Source: Trachelipus rathkii (lineage: Eukaryota; Arthropoda; Malacostraca; Isopoda; Trachelipodidae). From it: a stretch of DNA of 64,000 nt. The stretch's first letter is position 1, and each line of letters opens with the position of its first letter. The translations under genes were made by a program, and so were the position numbers. The stretch covers positions 32,501-96,500 of the forward strand of contig JABUQX010014795.1 of assembly GCA_015478945.1 (NCBI GenBank), in the 5' to 3' direction. The notes below the pieces were generated by a model. That model was not told the DNA's origin. It saw only the letters and a list, made by a program, of their open reading frames with translations, and did not search any database. Shown piece after piece: positions 1 to 35,822 of this stretch.

Positions 1-18
1 TTTTCTCGTTTAAAATGC

Positions 19-160
19 AATAAACTTACTGGTTCCTCTTCCTCACTTGAGGAAAAATAAACTTACTGGTTCCTCTTCCTCACGTGAGGAAGAATAAACT
101 TACTGGTTCCTCTTCCTCACGTGAGGAAGAATAAACTTACTGGTTCCTCTTCCTCACGTT
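19..160. repeat. 37-bp tandem repeat, about 3.8 copies
   Basis: Units of 37 bp start at 19, 56, 93 and 130. Each begins AATAAACTTACTGG. Units 2 and 3 contain the perfect 18-bp palindrome CTTCCTCACGTGAGGAAG, with an E-box core CACGTG in the centre. Unit 1 has CACTTG instead, and unit 4 loses the second arm. The repeat lies just upstream of a LINE fragment and may be its 5' or linker repeat. Confidence 0.9.
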
Positions 161-174
161 CTTCTCTTTCCCTC

Positions 175-1500
<1,326 letters not shown>

Positions 1501-1617
1501 AAAACCAACACCGTGTATACATTTTTTATGGCAAGAATAAGATTTAGAATTTTATTTAAGTAACAATGGATAATATAATGCAAAAGTTAATTAGATATTT
1601 TTATTTTTCACATTCAG

Positions 1618-14785
<13,168 letters not shown>

Positions 14786-14975
14786 GGAAAAAATCTTACT
14801 AAAAGTATTTATAACACTTCACTACAATTCACTTCAAGGGATGAAGCACATCAGCGAGTGCTGATTGAGGACGAAAGTATTATTTATGCGGTTTCTACAA
14901 ATGCATTTTTCCTGTGATGTAATTCAATGGTTGTATATGTACTGAAATCACATGCACATTAATATTTTTATATGT

Positions 14976-14981
14976 AATAAA
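14976..14981 (+). terminator. Polyadenylation signal AATAAA for WDSUB1
   Basis: AATAAA lies 190 bp after the WDSUB1 stop, a normal 3' UTR length. No other canonical signal lies closer. Confidence 0.5.
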
Positions 14982-15599
14982 AAAGGAAAATAGTCTTCCA
15001 CTGTTTTATGAAGCTCTAAGCACATTATTTTAAGGCAATTGGAGCATTCCACATTAATATTAAGTACCTCTTTAAGATAGAATTAATGAGCCCATACACC
15101 CCATTTATCTATATAGTAACCATATCGTTATGACTTTTTTTTTTTTTAATGAGCAACATCTTATTTTGACAATACTCTAATTATGCAAACTTTTTATGAT
15201 AAGTAAGTTGACATTACAATAAAAGGAACTTTTAACATTGGCTGAATCGATAGAAAAAAAGCTTTGTATAATTTAATTTTCCAATTAACGCAGCTTTAAT
15301 GTAGTTTTTTGGGTTCATGTATAACATTGGCAAGTAAGTAGTCGTTCCCGTGCAAAAGGTGCTGTATGAAATGATTGTTCAAGGCTTATTTAATATTTGA
15401 TAGCAAAAGGCTTGGTTAAAAAATTTCCTCCCTTAATGTGTTGAATATTGCTTTTTTAAAACTGTAATTTCTGAGGTCTGTACTACTGCTATGGTTGACA
15501 TTTGGAAAAGCATGCTAATGTCTAAAAATGTGCCTGAGTAATTAATTATAAGAATGAAATGCCAGAGTTGCTCATAAAATGATCTTTCATTTGAACCGA

Positions 15600-15763
15600 G
15601 TTATACAAAAAAGAACCAACACACATTGCATTAAAACTAAACATACAAATGAATGGATGAGGGTTGGTTCAAATTATAATTACTGTGGTAGCTTATAGAA
15701 GGTTTGTTCTATTTTGCAGAACAATTTATTTCAGTTTTGTGTGATGGTTCTTTTTTGCATAAC
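15600..15763. mobile_element. 164-bp inverted-repeat element (MITE-like)
   Basis: Arms at 15600-15625 and 15738-15763 are inverted copies with 24 of 26 matches; the core is CAAAAAAGAACCA. The interior is AT-rich and non-coding. I see no clear target duplication, so a DNA hairpin or MITE relic is the best description. Confidence 0.6.
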
Positions 15764-15769
15764 TTTTAT

Positions 15770-18201
15770 CCATTTTAACAGTTTATCTCCTATGACTTCT
15801 ATTAATTTGTCATCTATTATAGTGATCGTATTTGTTTCCTCTTTATAAGTATCGAGAAGTCGCTTTGTATTCAAACCTGCATTACCTCCACAATGACCTT
15901 TTTACAAAATTTTATTTAAAATGCGATACAGAAATTTTTAAATATATTTACAGGTTGACTTATAACCATTAAAATCCCCTTTTTTTTTTTTGTGGTAGCG
16001 TAGCCTTTATATTCTGTATGTAGGCTTGGTACACCCTTCATTCAGATTTGTTGCTATATCATTAAACATTATTTTAGAATCTTAATAGCAACTATTTATG
16101 CTAAAGTAAGCAAATAAAGAATGAATTTAATATTACTCGCCCAAATCCCATATCTGCTAGGTTATCTAGAAAAATTGATTAAAAAACTACAATCTTTCAC
16201 CAAAAAGCCATACTAATTAACTACTATGTAAAATTAAGTGTTAGATTCCCACATCAATGCTTTCTTTTTATCCTGCAGTAGCTTGACGGCTTTAATTGCA
16301 TAGTCAATCTTGTTACTGAAGCAATCCGTTCCTAACATAATTACCCACCATTGAAATGGAAAGTTGTTGCCGCTTGGTTCTGTTGGTTCCTGATACCGTA
16401 ATGCACAGCAATAGACTATTATTGGGTTAATAAATACAGAGTTTGAAATGCAAGAAAAGGTATTGGGGATTTTTAGTAGTAGTGCTTAAAAATTAGTTTT
16501 GAAAACCATTTGTGTGTATATTTCCATGTGGTTTACGAGTACCTGACTTCTGATTCATTCAGAAGTAGCCGTCGACAATTGAGGATGCGTTCTACGAAAA
16601 TCTTGACCTATGTCCTGCTGCAGCGAGATTTTCACAAAATTGATCGATTTTAAATTTTTTGAACCCGACATAAATAAACCAATGTAATGATGTGGGCTAT
16701 CTGATTTAACTAGTCAGTTAATCAGTTGAATAAATTGATATAAAAGAAAACACTGCATGGAAAATTGGATAAAACATATGTTTCAAACTAGATTAAAAAA
16801 TATCGGAGCCAACGATAATAAGAGTAATTAGTAATTTACTTATTTAAAGTAATCGGCAGTTTCTGTACAAATATATTCATTTGTTAAGGTTTGTTGAAAT
16901 GATGTATATCCCGCTGCAGCAAGTCGAATAATTGATAGGTCCAGATTTAAAGATATTGATTTGTGCAACATTGCTTCAAAAATCAAAATCTTTACCGTTG
17001 AATGCATTACAAAACATATGCTTGTGTAAATTTAGCAAATTGCTTAAAATTCCTAGGAAGTCTGTGACTTCTTTGTCATCATTTTTTTATTATTATTTAA
17101 ACATCCAAAATTTAAATTGTATGTATACCTTGTAGGTTGGTCTTGTTTTTCTCTCGTGCATTTGTGCTATTATATTAACTTGTAATCTCGCTCTTGTCCC
17201 ATTATTTTAATTCTAACCTCTATTTTTATCATATTTTGGAAACAACCCTGGTTATTTGATTCTTTGTTAGCATTCGTATAAATTTTTAATACGGGTACAG
17301 TGGAAGTTTTTAAATGATGATGTTTAAGGGAATAAGGACACATTTATATTCTCGTTAAATATTTTCTAGTCAATAAATATAAGGATTTAAAAGAAACTAC
17401 ACCAAAGCACAAAATACTTTATATAGTTTATTATCCTTCATAATAAATATTATTGACTGACCTTTTTTTTATTTCAATTATTGTGATGTACATAAAAAGG
17501 CATTTGTTTTGTCTGGTTTGATTTTATACTTCTAAAAACTACCAAACAAAATTTCACATTTTCTGACTAGCAAAAACTTTGAAAAGAATTGCACTGTGTC
17601 TGGGCTTTGAGTTTACCTATTTCTTGCTATTAATATATGGGTCCCTGTATCTATTCTCTAACTCTAATATCACAATAATAATTCTTATCTACTTTATTAA
17701 AGTTGCTCTTGGCACATCTGAGGTTGAGGCAAAATCCTCAAAACATCTACATAGTCCTTTAGCAAGTTAAATTAATATAACCCATAAAATCAACCATTAT
17801 GTACAAATCAAAACTGAGGGATAAAGAGTGAGATGCACTGACGTATCCAATATAAATAAATATATGTATATAAATCAACATTATAAAAGGACTATTTTTT
17901 AAAACTGGAATTTTATTAATCTTTTAAAAAATACAACCCATATTAAAATTCTCCCTGATAACCCCCACACAATTAACTATTTAAAAACAATAATAAAAAA
18001 AAAGATTTGTACTGCATGCCAGTTGTAATTATCAAAAAAAAACTTATACAGTTTATTGGATACAGTTTACCAAATGAAATTTGTCACTTTTGAGTTTGGC
18101 TAAATTATTTATATTTAAACTATATATTAGTGAAAATCTCCGCGCCCTTGGAAAGTACGACTGATGCTGATCATTGATTCCAACCTTTTTTACTTTATAT
18201 A

Positions 18202-18234
<33 letters not shown>

Positions 18235-19830
18235 ACAACTTAACCACCAGTTAACAAGGATATCTATATATACCACATATATATATATACATACTATAAC
18301 TATGTAGACTCTCTGCCTGCTGCTGCTGCCTTATATATATATATCTTTGCATATATATATATAACTCTCCATCTTTTAAACCATATATATATATATATAT
18401 ATAATCGATACAAGAATGACAAGATTCTCAAAAATTAAGTTATTATCTTGAGAATTTGGTAATGATGTATATACTCTTTTAAACGAGTCTCTCAAATCTC
18501 TCCACAAGAGAGCATTAGTTTCGTTATGGCTACTCTATATTTAGTATTACAATTTGAAACATCAAATACCTTTTCTGAAAAAGAGTAATTTTGAAGTTCT
18601 GTCGTTCTTGCAGCAAATGATTATATATATAAGAATATATAAAATATAAAAATGAATAAAAAAAATAACTAACCATATATATATATATATACTCATAACC
18701 GTCCTACACTTATATATATCTCTTTTTTTCCATAACAATTTTATATATATATATATACATATCTAGTCGTTCTATATATGATTATATATATATATATAAG
18801 AAAATAGTTAAAATATTATAAATAAAAAATAAAATTGGTAGGACACCTCTCTTTGTCTATATCAATTTAGCAGAATAGGTGAGAACATATCTGCAAAAGT
18901 CCCACTAACATTAATAGTTACAGAAGTATTACAGTATTCCAGAGTTGTCTGGAACATCACATATTGTCATAATTGAATGAGTGAGGAAGACTTAAGTAGT
19001 AGTAGGGAGAAAATCATTTTGGATACAAATTCTGTTTTGGTTATAATAGAATGTTAAGGATCATTCACAATTAATATATGGAACGCAGGCGTAAGAAACT
19101 TCTTAAGTATTAAGATAGGTAAGTAATTTTACATTATAGTTACTTATTCAGTTATTTATGATTACATAAGAAGATTTTTATATTTGATAGTGAATTTAGA
19201 CAATTTTTTAAATTTTCATCCTATCTATAATAAATTTTCAGTAGTAAGCGTGACTGGCCGAGATTCTGCCATTTAATAGGCACTGGAAAATAAACCTTTA
19301 TAGAAAGAGGTAAAAAAAAAAGCTCGAAATCAAAGTTTTAAAACTCGCCCAATTACGTCCACTGCAGAAAATTTGATATAAATCAGATGAAAATTCAAAG
19401 AGTGCAAATTTCCCTTTAAACTGCAAAGCCTTCCTTAATAAAAAGTTAGCTGGGAATACTAGATATTCTTCGGTTGATGAAAGATATTATTATTATTATT
19501 GTTATTATTATTATTAACTATGGTAATTTTTAAACAATCAAGTTTGCAATGAATAGATAATTTGGGGTTGAATATATTAAAGATTTCCTCGGGAATTGTA
19601 CATTAATATTGGCATCAGTTTGATATATTACTACATTTAAGGTCTACAACTGAATGAACTTTAAATATTTTTCCTTAAAAAAATATATATACCGTATATG
19701 GAAAGTACAAAACCTCTCAGAATCTACATGTGTACCAAAACAACTTCTTGACTTTATAAATGCTGCATCTGCACAATTGACCAATCCTATTTCGTACCTG
19801 TTTAAATATATACCGTACATTATCTTACTT
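15770..19830. other. Intergenic AT-rich sequence between converging genes
   Basis: No gene is seen. It holds a scatter of TA microsatellites at about 18195-18235, 18320-18405 and 18675-18800, and short (ATT)n near 19486-19516. It contains the presumed NADK2 3' UTR next to 19834. Confidence 0.6.
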
Positions 19831-19833
19831 GCC

Positions 19834-29508
<9,675 letters not shown>

Positions 29509-29549
29509 CTAAAAGAACAAAACAACAATTTTCAACAAAAGTTTTGAAT

Positions 29550-29780
29550 ATATATATATAAATAATAATATATAATATATATATAATATATATATATATA
29601 ATTATATCATATAATTATATATATATAATATATATAATAATATATATATATATAATATATATATATATACCTTTATAAGTTGTTTGACTCCGTTAATATT
29701 AGTTAGTTAATTTAGTTTAAGTTTGTTAGGTTAAGTTAGTTAGTTAGTTAGTTAGGTTAAGTTAGGTTAGTGTACCCAAA
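29550..29780. repeat. (TA)n followed by TTAGTTAG/TTAGG-type repeat
   Basis: Degenerate TA at 29550-29670, then GTTAGTTAGTTAGTTAGG and TTAGGTTAGTG at 29697-29772. Confidence 0.7.
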
Positions 29781-29870
29781 AATTTAATGTACTTTACCCT
29801 AAAATTATTAAAATAACATACATTAATTGATTTGATTTTCGCTCCTGAGTCAACCACTTATAAAATAGCC

Positions 29871-29875
<5 letters not shown>

Positions 29876-29933
<58 letters not shown>

Positions 29934-29948
29934 TATTGATATATATAT

Positions 29949-29979
<31 letters not shown>

Positions 29980-30015
29980 AAATATATAAATATATTATAA
30001 TATATATAGATATGA
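29876..30015. repeat. Degenerate (TA)n
   Basis: TA runs with slips. They flank the left Penelope/hammerhead-like end. Confidence 0.95.
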
Positions 30016-30029
30016 GTATATAATAATGA

Positions 30030-30150
30030 AAATAAAAAAGACGAACAAAGCTTTGGATATCATTAATGAGACGTTTTCGGGTTTACCCAACCCATTCATC
30101 AGCTAAACAAATTAAGAATTAGAATAATTGTATGGAAGTTATAAAATTAA

Positions 30151-30181
<31 letters not shown>

Positions 30182-30258
30182 TAAAATATAATAATTAACA
30201 ATAACAATTAATGATTAATTTAATAATAATAACAATAATTATTAATAATAATATAATA

Positions 30259-30293
<35 letters not shown>

Positions 30294-30350
30294 TAATAAT
30301 AATAATAATAAAATAATAATAATAATAATCAATAACTATATAATATCCAC
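30030..30350 (-). mobile_element. Left inverted arm: hammerhead-like end plus (AAT)n
   Basis: The minus strand 30103-30040 reads CTGATGAATGGGTTGGGTAA, then ACCCGAAAACGTC, then AAAGCTTTGTTCGTCTTT. This has the CUGAUGA and GAAA blocks of a hammerhead core around a GGGTT/AACCC stem, with two extra bases before the stem. (AAT)n runs follow at 30150-30330. The same pieces appear in inverted order at 31200-31520. Confidence 0.55.
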
Positions 30351-30779
30351 AATAATAAGGAACAAAAATAGTAAGAAAAAATATAAAACGAATTTAAATA
30401 AAATTATATTAAAATTATTTAACCTATATTATATTACCTGTTTAGTTGACAGGCTGGAGGAATGTACAAAAAATAACAAAAAACAACTGCTTGTATACTA
30501 GAAGATTTCGCTTTGTGTGTTGTAATTTTAAAAATAAATATAAATTATAACATTCAAAATTATTTTATACTTGTCAATGATTTAAAAATTAATAGTTTTT
30601 TTCAGAAAAAGATATCTCTACCGGCTCATTTGAGTCTCATGTATTATTCCTATTCTTTGTGCGGACTGCCAAGCCCGTTATGTAGCCAACTGTTACAACT
30701 GCAGCTGAGATTTGCAAAGATCTGCGGTCTTTCATTAAACAACATAGACCATTAACTTCACTGAAAAACGTCTGCCATC

Positions 30780-30927
30780 ATGGACCCACTCTTCAAGAAG
30801 ACTGTTCACGACATCTCAAAGGATAGCTTCAAGGTGTTGTCTTCGCGTCAGGTTTCACTTGTAACGATTGAACTTTTTTCAGATGATATATATGGAAAGC
30901 TGCAACTTAACTCAGACGGCTCCTCAA
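30780..30927 (+). CDS. Candidate first exon of an unrecognised gene
   Basis: The ATG at 30780 sits in a favourable context (GCCATCATGG). The frame reads MDPLFKKTVHDISKDSFKVL, SSRQVSLVTIELFSDDIYG, KLQLNSDGSS, and then a donor GTGAAT at 30928. Composition is balanced and unlike the AT-rich flanks. If joined to 43248-43285, phase 1 matches. No family recognised. The 170 bp upstream is also non-repetitive and may be 5' UTR and promoter. The gene would be divergent from NADK2, with 1.27 kb between. Confidence 0.5.
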
Positions 30928-31199
30928 GTGAATATTTTTTTGTTTAATAATGCATATAATACTTTAACCATTCTTCTTTTTTAATCAATGTCTGTAATTT
31001 GTTTTATAACTTTAACAGCAAATGTATATTTATAATTTATTTTAAAAATGTACAACACACAACCAACCAATCTCCTAGTATATCAGTTGTGTTTGTTATT
31101 TTTGTACATTCCTCCCGGGACTGTCAAAAACTATCCTGAAAATTTTGTTTTAAAAAATGATTTTAAGACAGTTTCAAATTATTTATATTATTTTTTCCT

Positions 31200-31525
31200 T
31201 ATTATTGTTAGAATGATATATTATATTATATTATTATATTATTATTATTATTATTATTTAATTGATAGATTATTTATTATATTAATAATTATTTATATAT
31301 TAATTAATCATATTATTGTTAATTTTATTATTATTATTATTATTATTTTATTATTATTATTATTATTATTATATATTATTATATTATAATTCATATTATT
31401 ATTAATCTTAATTTAACTTTCATAATATTATTGTAATTTACGTCATGTTTTACATGATGGTTTGGGTTAACCCGAAACGTCCTCATTAAATATATCAAAG
31501 CTTTGTTCGTCTTTTATTTCTTATA
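31200..31525 (+). mobile_element. Right inverted arm: (ATT)n plus hammerhead-like end
   Basis: (ATT)n-rich at 31210-31390. Then 31452-31518 reads CATGATGGTTTGGGTTAACC, CGAAACGTCCTCATTAA and CAAAGCTTTGTTCGTCTTT. This is the inverted partner of the left arm at 30030-30350. The CUGAUGA block is mutated to ATGATGG here. Confidence 0.55.
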
Positions 31526-31559
31526 AAGTTGAGTTTCCCTAAGAACAATTTAATATTAA

Positions 31560-31636
31560 ATACTATATAGTATATATATATATATAGGTATATATACTAT
31601 ATACAATATATATATATATTATAATAATTATAGTAT

Positions 31637-31667
<31 letters not shown>

Positions 31668-31800
31668 TTATATATAAATATATATATAATATATATAATA
31701 TATATTAATATATATATATGTATTATTATATATGTAATATATATATATATATAATCATAGTGTATATATATATATATATATATAATATATATATATATCA
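31560..31800. repeat. Degenerate (TA)n
   Basis: TA runs directly abutting the first LTR. Confidence 0.95.
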
Positions 31801-31806
31801 TATAAT

Positions 31807-33479
31807 TGTAGGAGAAAATTCTCTACTTCCTTGTCATATTATTACAGAACTCTCTAATTTTTTCAGTTTTATGCATGGATGATTCAACAACTATAGTAAA
31901 GCGAGAAAATATTAAGTTCATTCCAAAAAATAACTAAGCAAAAATACATATGAAATGTAAAGCAAATTGATTCAAAATCTAAAAGATTTCATTTTTTTAT
32001 ATCTCTTCGATTGAGCCCAATGTTGCTTCCTCATATCATTTTTACTGACTTTATGAAACCTTCATTAGGTCTTCAGGATGTTGTGTACAATTAAATATTA
32101 TAATTCATAATTAAAATATCTATATATGAGATTAAAATTTTAATAAGAAAGTATCTATAGTTTAGCCATTTAAAAATTTTATAGGTCAATTACTTTTTCC
32201 ACCCACTTACTACGACGATTCTTTTTTGGCCTCTAGGAAATCTAGGGGTATGTGAAAATATGTTAATTTTTATTATTGAATAATAAAATGAAAACTACAA
32301 AAATCATAGCTTTAAACGATAAATTTTCTATTTAGTGTTTAATATTTCTAGGTCATCTAGTTGCAGACTTGTTTTATCTAGTTACGGATTTATTTGAGCT
32401 GGTTACGAATTTGTTTTAGCTGGTTTATGACTTACCACTTTACCTTGGAAAACACTAACTCTAAATGAGTTTATGAACAATTTTAAAGAAAATGACAATT
32501 TTTTATATGTGAAAGAAACTATTTAAGAAAGAAACTATTTAAGAAATATTTACTTTTAAAAGAGACAATTAGCAAAACCAGTAAGAAAAAACTATTGAAC
32601 AGTAACTATCCTGGTTTATTGTTGTGCAGTGTTTATTTAAAGAAAATAAAACAATAAAAACTAAGTGTTATTATTAGTGACACTTTCATTGTAAACAGAA
32701 ACATGACTGTGATGTATATACAGTTACGAAATTAACATTATAAGTGCTATTTTATCAATACTACTGTATATATCTTGTGGATAGAAAGGATTATTCTATA
32801 TTATAAAATATTTATAGTTTAAAATTATTCGTTAGTCATTATTTATTTTATTATATAGTTAGGGAGTGATTTGGAATTTTAACGATGACAGTGCACGAAG
32901 ATACCAAGTTGTAGCGGATTATCTATTACAATTAATTACTTTATATTGGTATGAATTGCAGAAATCATAAGGTTCTACTTCTTCTAGATTAAATAATATT
33001 AAAAATCCTTATTATCATTTTTACATCCCCAAAAAGCCATCTGGTTAATTATTTTAAATATTCAGGCAAATAACTCTAAATGATAATTGGGTAAACTATT
33101 TAATGAAACTTTTATTATTCCATTTCTCGTTGCTTGCTTCGCATACATAATCTTCATTTTTTATTTTTTTTGCAGTATTACGTGTGCCTTTTCATATATC
33201 TCTGCAATGAGAATAAATCAATTCCATCGTCCAATCCCGTTCCTTGGTGTGTTGCGAATAAACAGTTGTTCCATTCATTTAAGTAATGATATGCCTTTTG
33301 GCGCCGCGGGACCGCTTTGTTTGCTCTGCTCGGCATTGATTCTTTTCTACGTAAGTTAAGCTTCACTATTTCACAATAAATTATTATTTTCTAATTATTA
33401 ATTATTAATTTCTCCATCATTCATTATATGCTCTTGTTGCATTGCTGGTGTTCTGAGTTCACCAGGACTTCTGAAAACA
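31807..33479 (+). repeat. LTR 1
   Basis: Starts TGTAGGAGAAAATTCTCTAC and ends near CTGAAAACA. 32100-32720 is nearly identical to LTR 2; the outer parts differ by many single-base indels. A strong donor-like CTACGTAAGT lies near 33350. Confidence 0.75.
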
Positions 33480-33611
33480 TACATTTTTGGTAGCAGAGCT
33501 AGTTTCTTCTGAATTACCTTTTGCTCGCCGCACCGTTATACTTATCCAGTATTCTCTATTGAATTTTTTATCCACATTCTCTTCATCTTATTTTTTTATA
33601 TTTTTTAAATC

Positions 33612-35577
33612 ATGCAGAGACGCACCACTTCATTTCGTCGTCAGAATTTCTGCTTTAATAAAACATATCTTCTATGACCTCAGTTCGCACCACGATATAT
33701 TCCACTGCCCCAAAGGAAGGTTGCCTGAAATATCAAATCACCGGCCTTTATTAATGTGACTACGTTCTCAGAATGAATTCCCCATTTTATTCAATCCCTC
33801 TATTTTAATTATAACTTTCTCATTCAGCCTCAATTTCGCCCGAACCACCACTGTTCAACCCACCGCAGTCATTCCAATCCCCATCAAATACAATGTTATA
33901 CAAACGAATGATACATGCACCTAAGTTTAACAACCCCCACAGCTCTAACAATAAACAATACTACATACTGATGCAAGTACTTCAACAAAATTCAACAAGA
34001 AGTTATTGATTTATTCATATTTCCTAAATGCTTTCTTCCTGCTGAAGAGTCAGCAGGAGATTCTCCCATTCCCATCTACTAACTCTAACACTACTAATAT
34101 TTGCACTGAAAATGAAGTTTACAGTAAAGAACATAATACACCACAAAGACCTCCTCAGTCAACATGGTCTAGAGGTGAGGAGAGCCACCTTAATTGCACT
34201 TACTGTAAAAAAAACTGGCCATGACATTCGCACCTGCAAATTTCGTCCCTATTGTAGGTTTTGTGGAAAACGGGGACATCTACAAGATCAATGCTATGTT
34301 AGACAGAATAAATGTCTCCACTGCGAAAGAATAGGCCACATAATTAATAATTGTCCTCAACGGAAACATAAAGCTCAATTCTATGACAATGACAAATGTC
34401 CCATCTGTGAAGGAAATCATTTTGGAATTCAATGTCCCCAATGGATAGCTACAAAGACAGCACAATCAACAGAAATGACAAGTGAAAAAGATTCATCGTA
34501 TAACTTATCTTCAGAATCTACTCCATTACAATCCTCCATCAACGAAAAGAAAACATCAACAGAAATTGATAAAGTGGTACTGAATGATCAGACAGAATTG
34601 GTCAGTACACAAGAGGGTAATAACTTAGCTGTTATTAAATCTGATACCTCTCCAACTAATAACAACGACAATTATCCACTTCCATCCTCTAATATTACTA
34701 ACATTCCTAATGCTACTAACTAGAAACTAAAAGCAGTAATACTTTAAGTATCTTAAAGACTCACTGCGATACTAAAGTTAATATGATTCAACAAGAACTT
34801 CCAACTTCTGGGAAATTCCAAAAAGATTCCCTGAAGTCTACAAATAATATTCACACAAATGTGGCAAATATCTCTTCTCATTCTCCTAATTCTTCTTCAA
34901 CGCCGTCTGTTTCGTCCAAAAACCTATTACCGAATTTTTCCAATATTTCTAGTAATCCTATACAAGATAATAAACCTATTATTGAGTCTTCTGTTTTAAC
35001 ATTTCAAAACACCAATACTAATAACGTAAATCTCAATACTATGACTATGAACCGTTATTTTTCTATGATCCAATGTGATCCTCCAGCCTCTCCAGTAAAA
35101 ATCCATACAGATTCTCTAAACTCTATAAATACAACTCAATCAAATTTGTCGAAATTCTCTTCTAATTCTTCTTCGACGCCTTCTACCTCTTCCACTCAGT
35201 TCCACCGTGATCCTCCAGACTCTATAAAAATCCATACGGATTCTCCAATCTCTAATAAAGACCTTACAAAAGTTCGAAAGCCTAATCAGGAGTTGAACGT
35301 TCTCACTATGCCCCATATTTCTCTAAATTCTATACAACCTAACAATACTAATACTGTACCTCTTCCAAATTCTTTGATCCAATGTGATCTTCCACATTCT
35401 AGGATCAAACATGATCCTGTTCCTTTAAATATTATACAGACTCGTCCAGATCCTATAAACTCGGTGAATACTATTCAATCAAATTGTAAAAATCTTTATA
35501 ATTCTTCTAATCTCCCTACTTATACTTATCTAAAGCCATTTCATAGAACAAAAGAAGAAAAAGAATTTTCAAAATAA
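33612..35577 (+). pseudogene. Gag-like gene, copy 1 (frame-broken)
   Basis: It aligns with copy 2. The start ATG at 33612 is followed by a one-base loss. The first zinc knuckle (CTYCKK) is broken by an extra base in an A-run at about 34208. Knuckles 2-4 are intact (CRFCGKRGHLQDQC, CLHCERIGHIINNC, CPICEGNHFGIQC). A 7-bp deletion relative to copy 2 brings in TAG at 34721-34723. The remaining frame 34783-35577 is a Ser/Asn/Thr/Pro-rich tail with repeated DPP.S.KIHTDS units, ending in KEEKEFSK and a stop at 35577. The full protein would be about 640 residues. Confidence 0.75.
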
Positions 35578-35805
35578 AAAGAGAGAGACGAAAGAGAGAG
35601 CTGCGCTGCCTTAGTGTCTGTACGTTGAACCAAAAATTACTAAAAGCATGGTAAAAAATTCTATAATTATTGGCGTGTATGTACCAGCTTACGTAGACAT
35701 CATCCTTTTTTATTTTATTAGAATACAAATTTTTATTTTTGAAATTCGAAAAATTCAGAAAAGATAATAACCCCCTGGCTACAAATTTTTTTTCCGTCAC
35801 GTTGT

Positions 35806-35820
35806 GACGGGTGGGGGGAT
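35806..35820 (+). promoter_or_regulatory. Polypurine tract of LTR element, copy 1
   Basis: GACGGGTGGGGGGAT ends three bases before the TG of LTR 2, where plus-strand priming is expected. Confidence 0.6.
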
Positions 35821-35822
35821 AA

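Noticed and set aside
30040..30112. Confident hammerhead ribozyme call for the CTGATGA/GAAA motif
   Set aside because: Core blocks are present but two extra bases precede stem II and I cannot find a stem III and cleavage triplet nearby; kept only as hammerhead-like.
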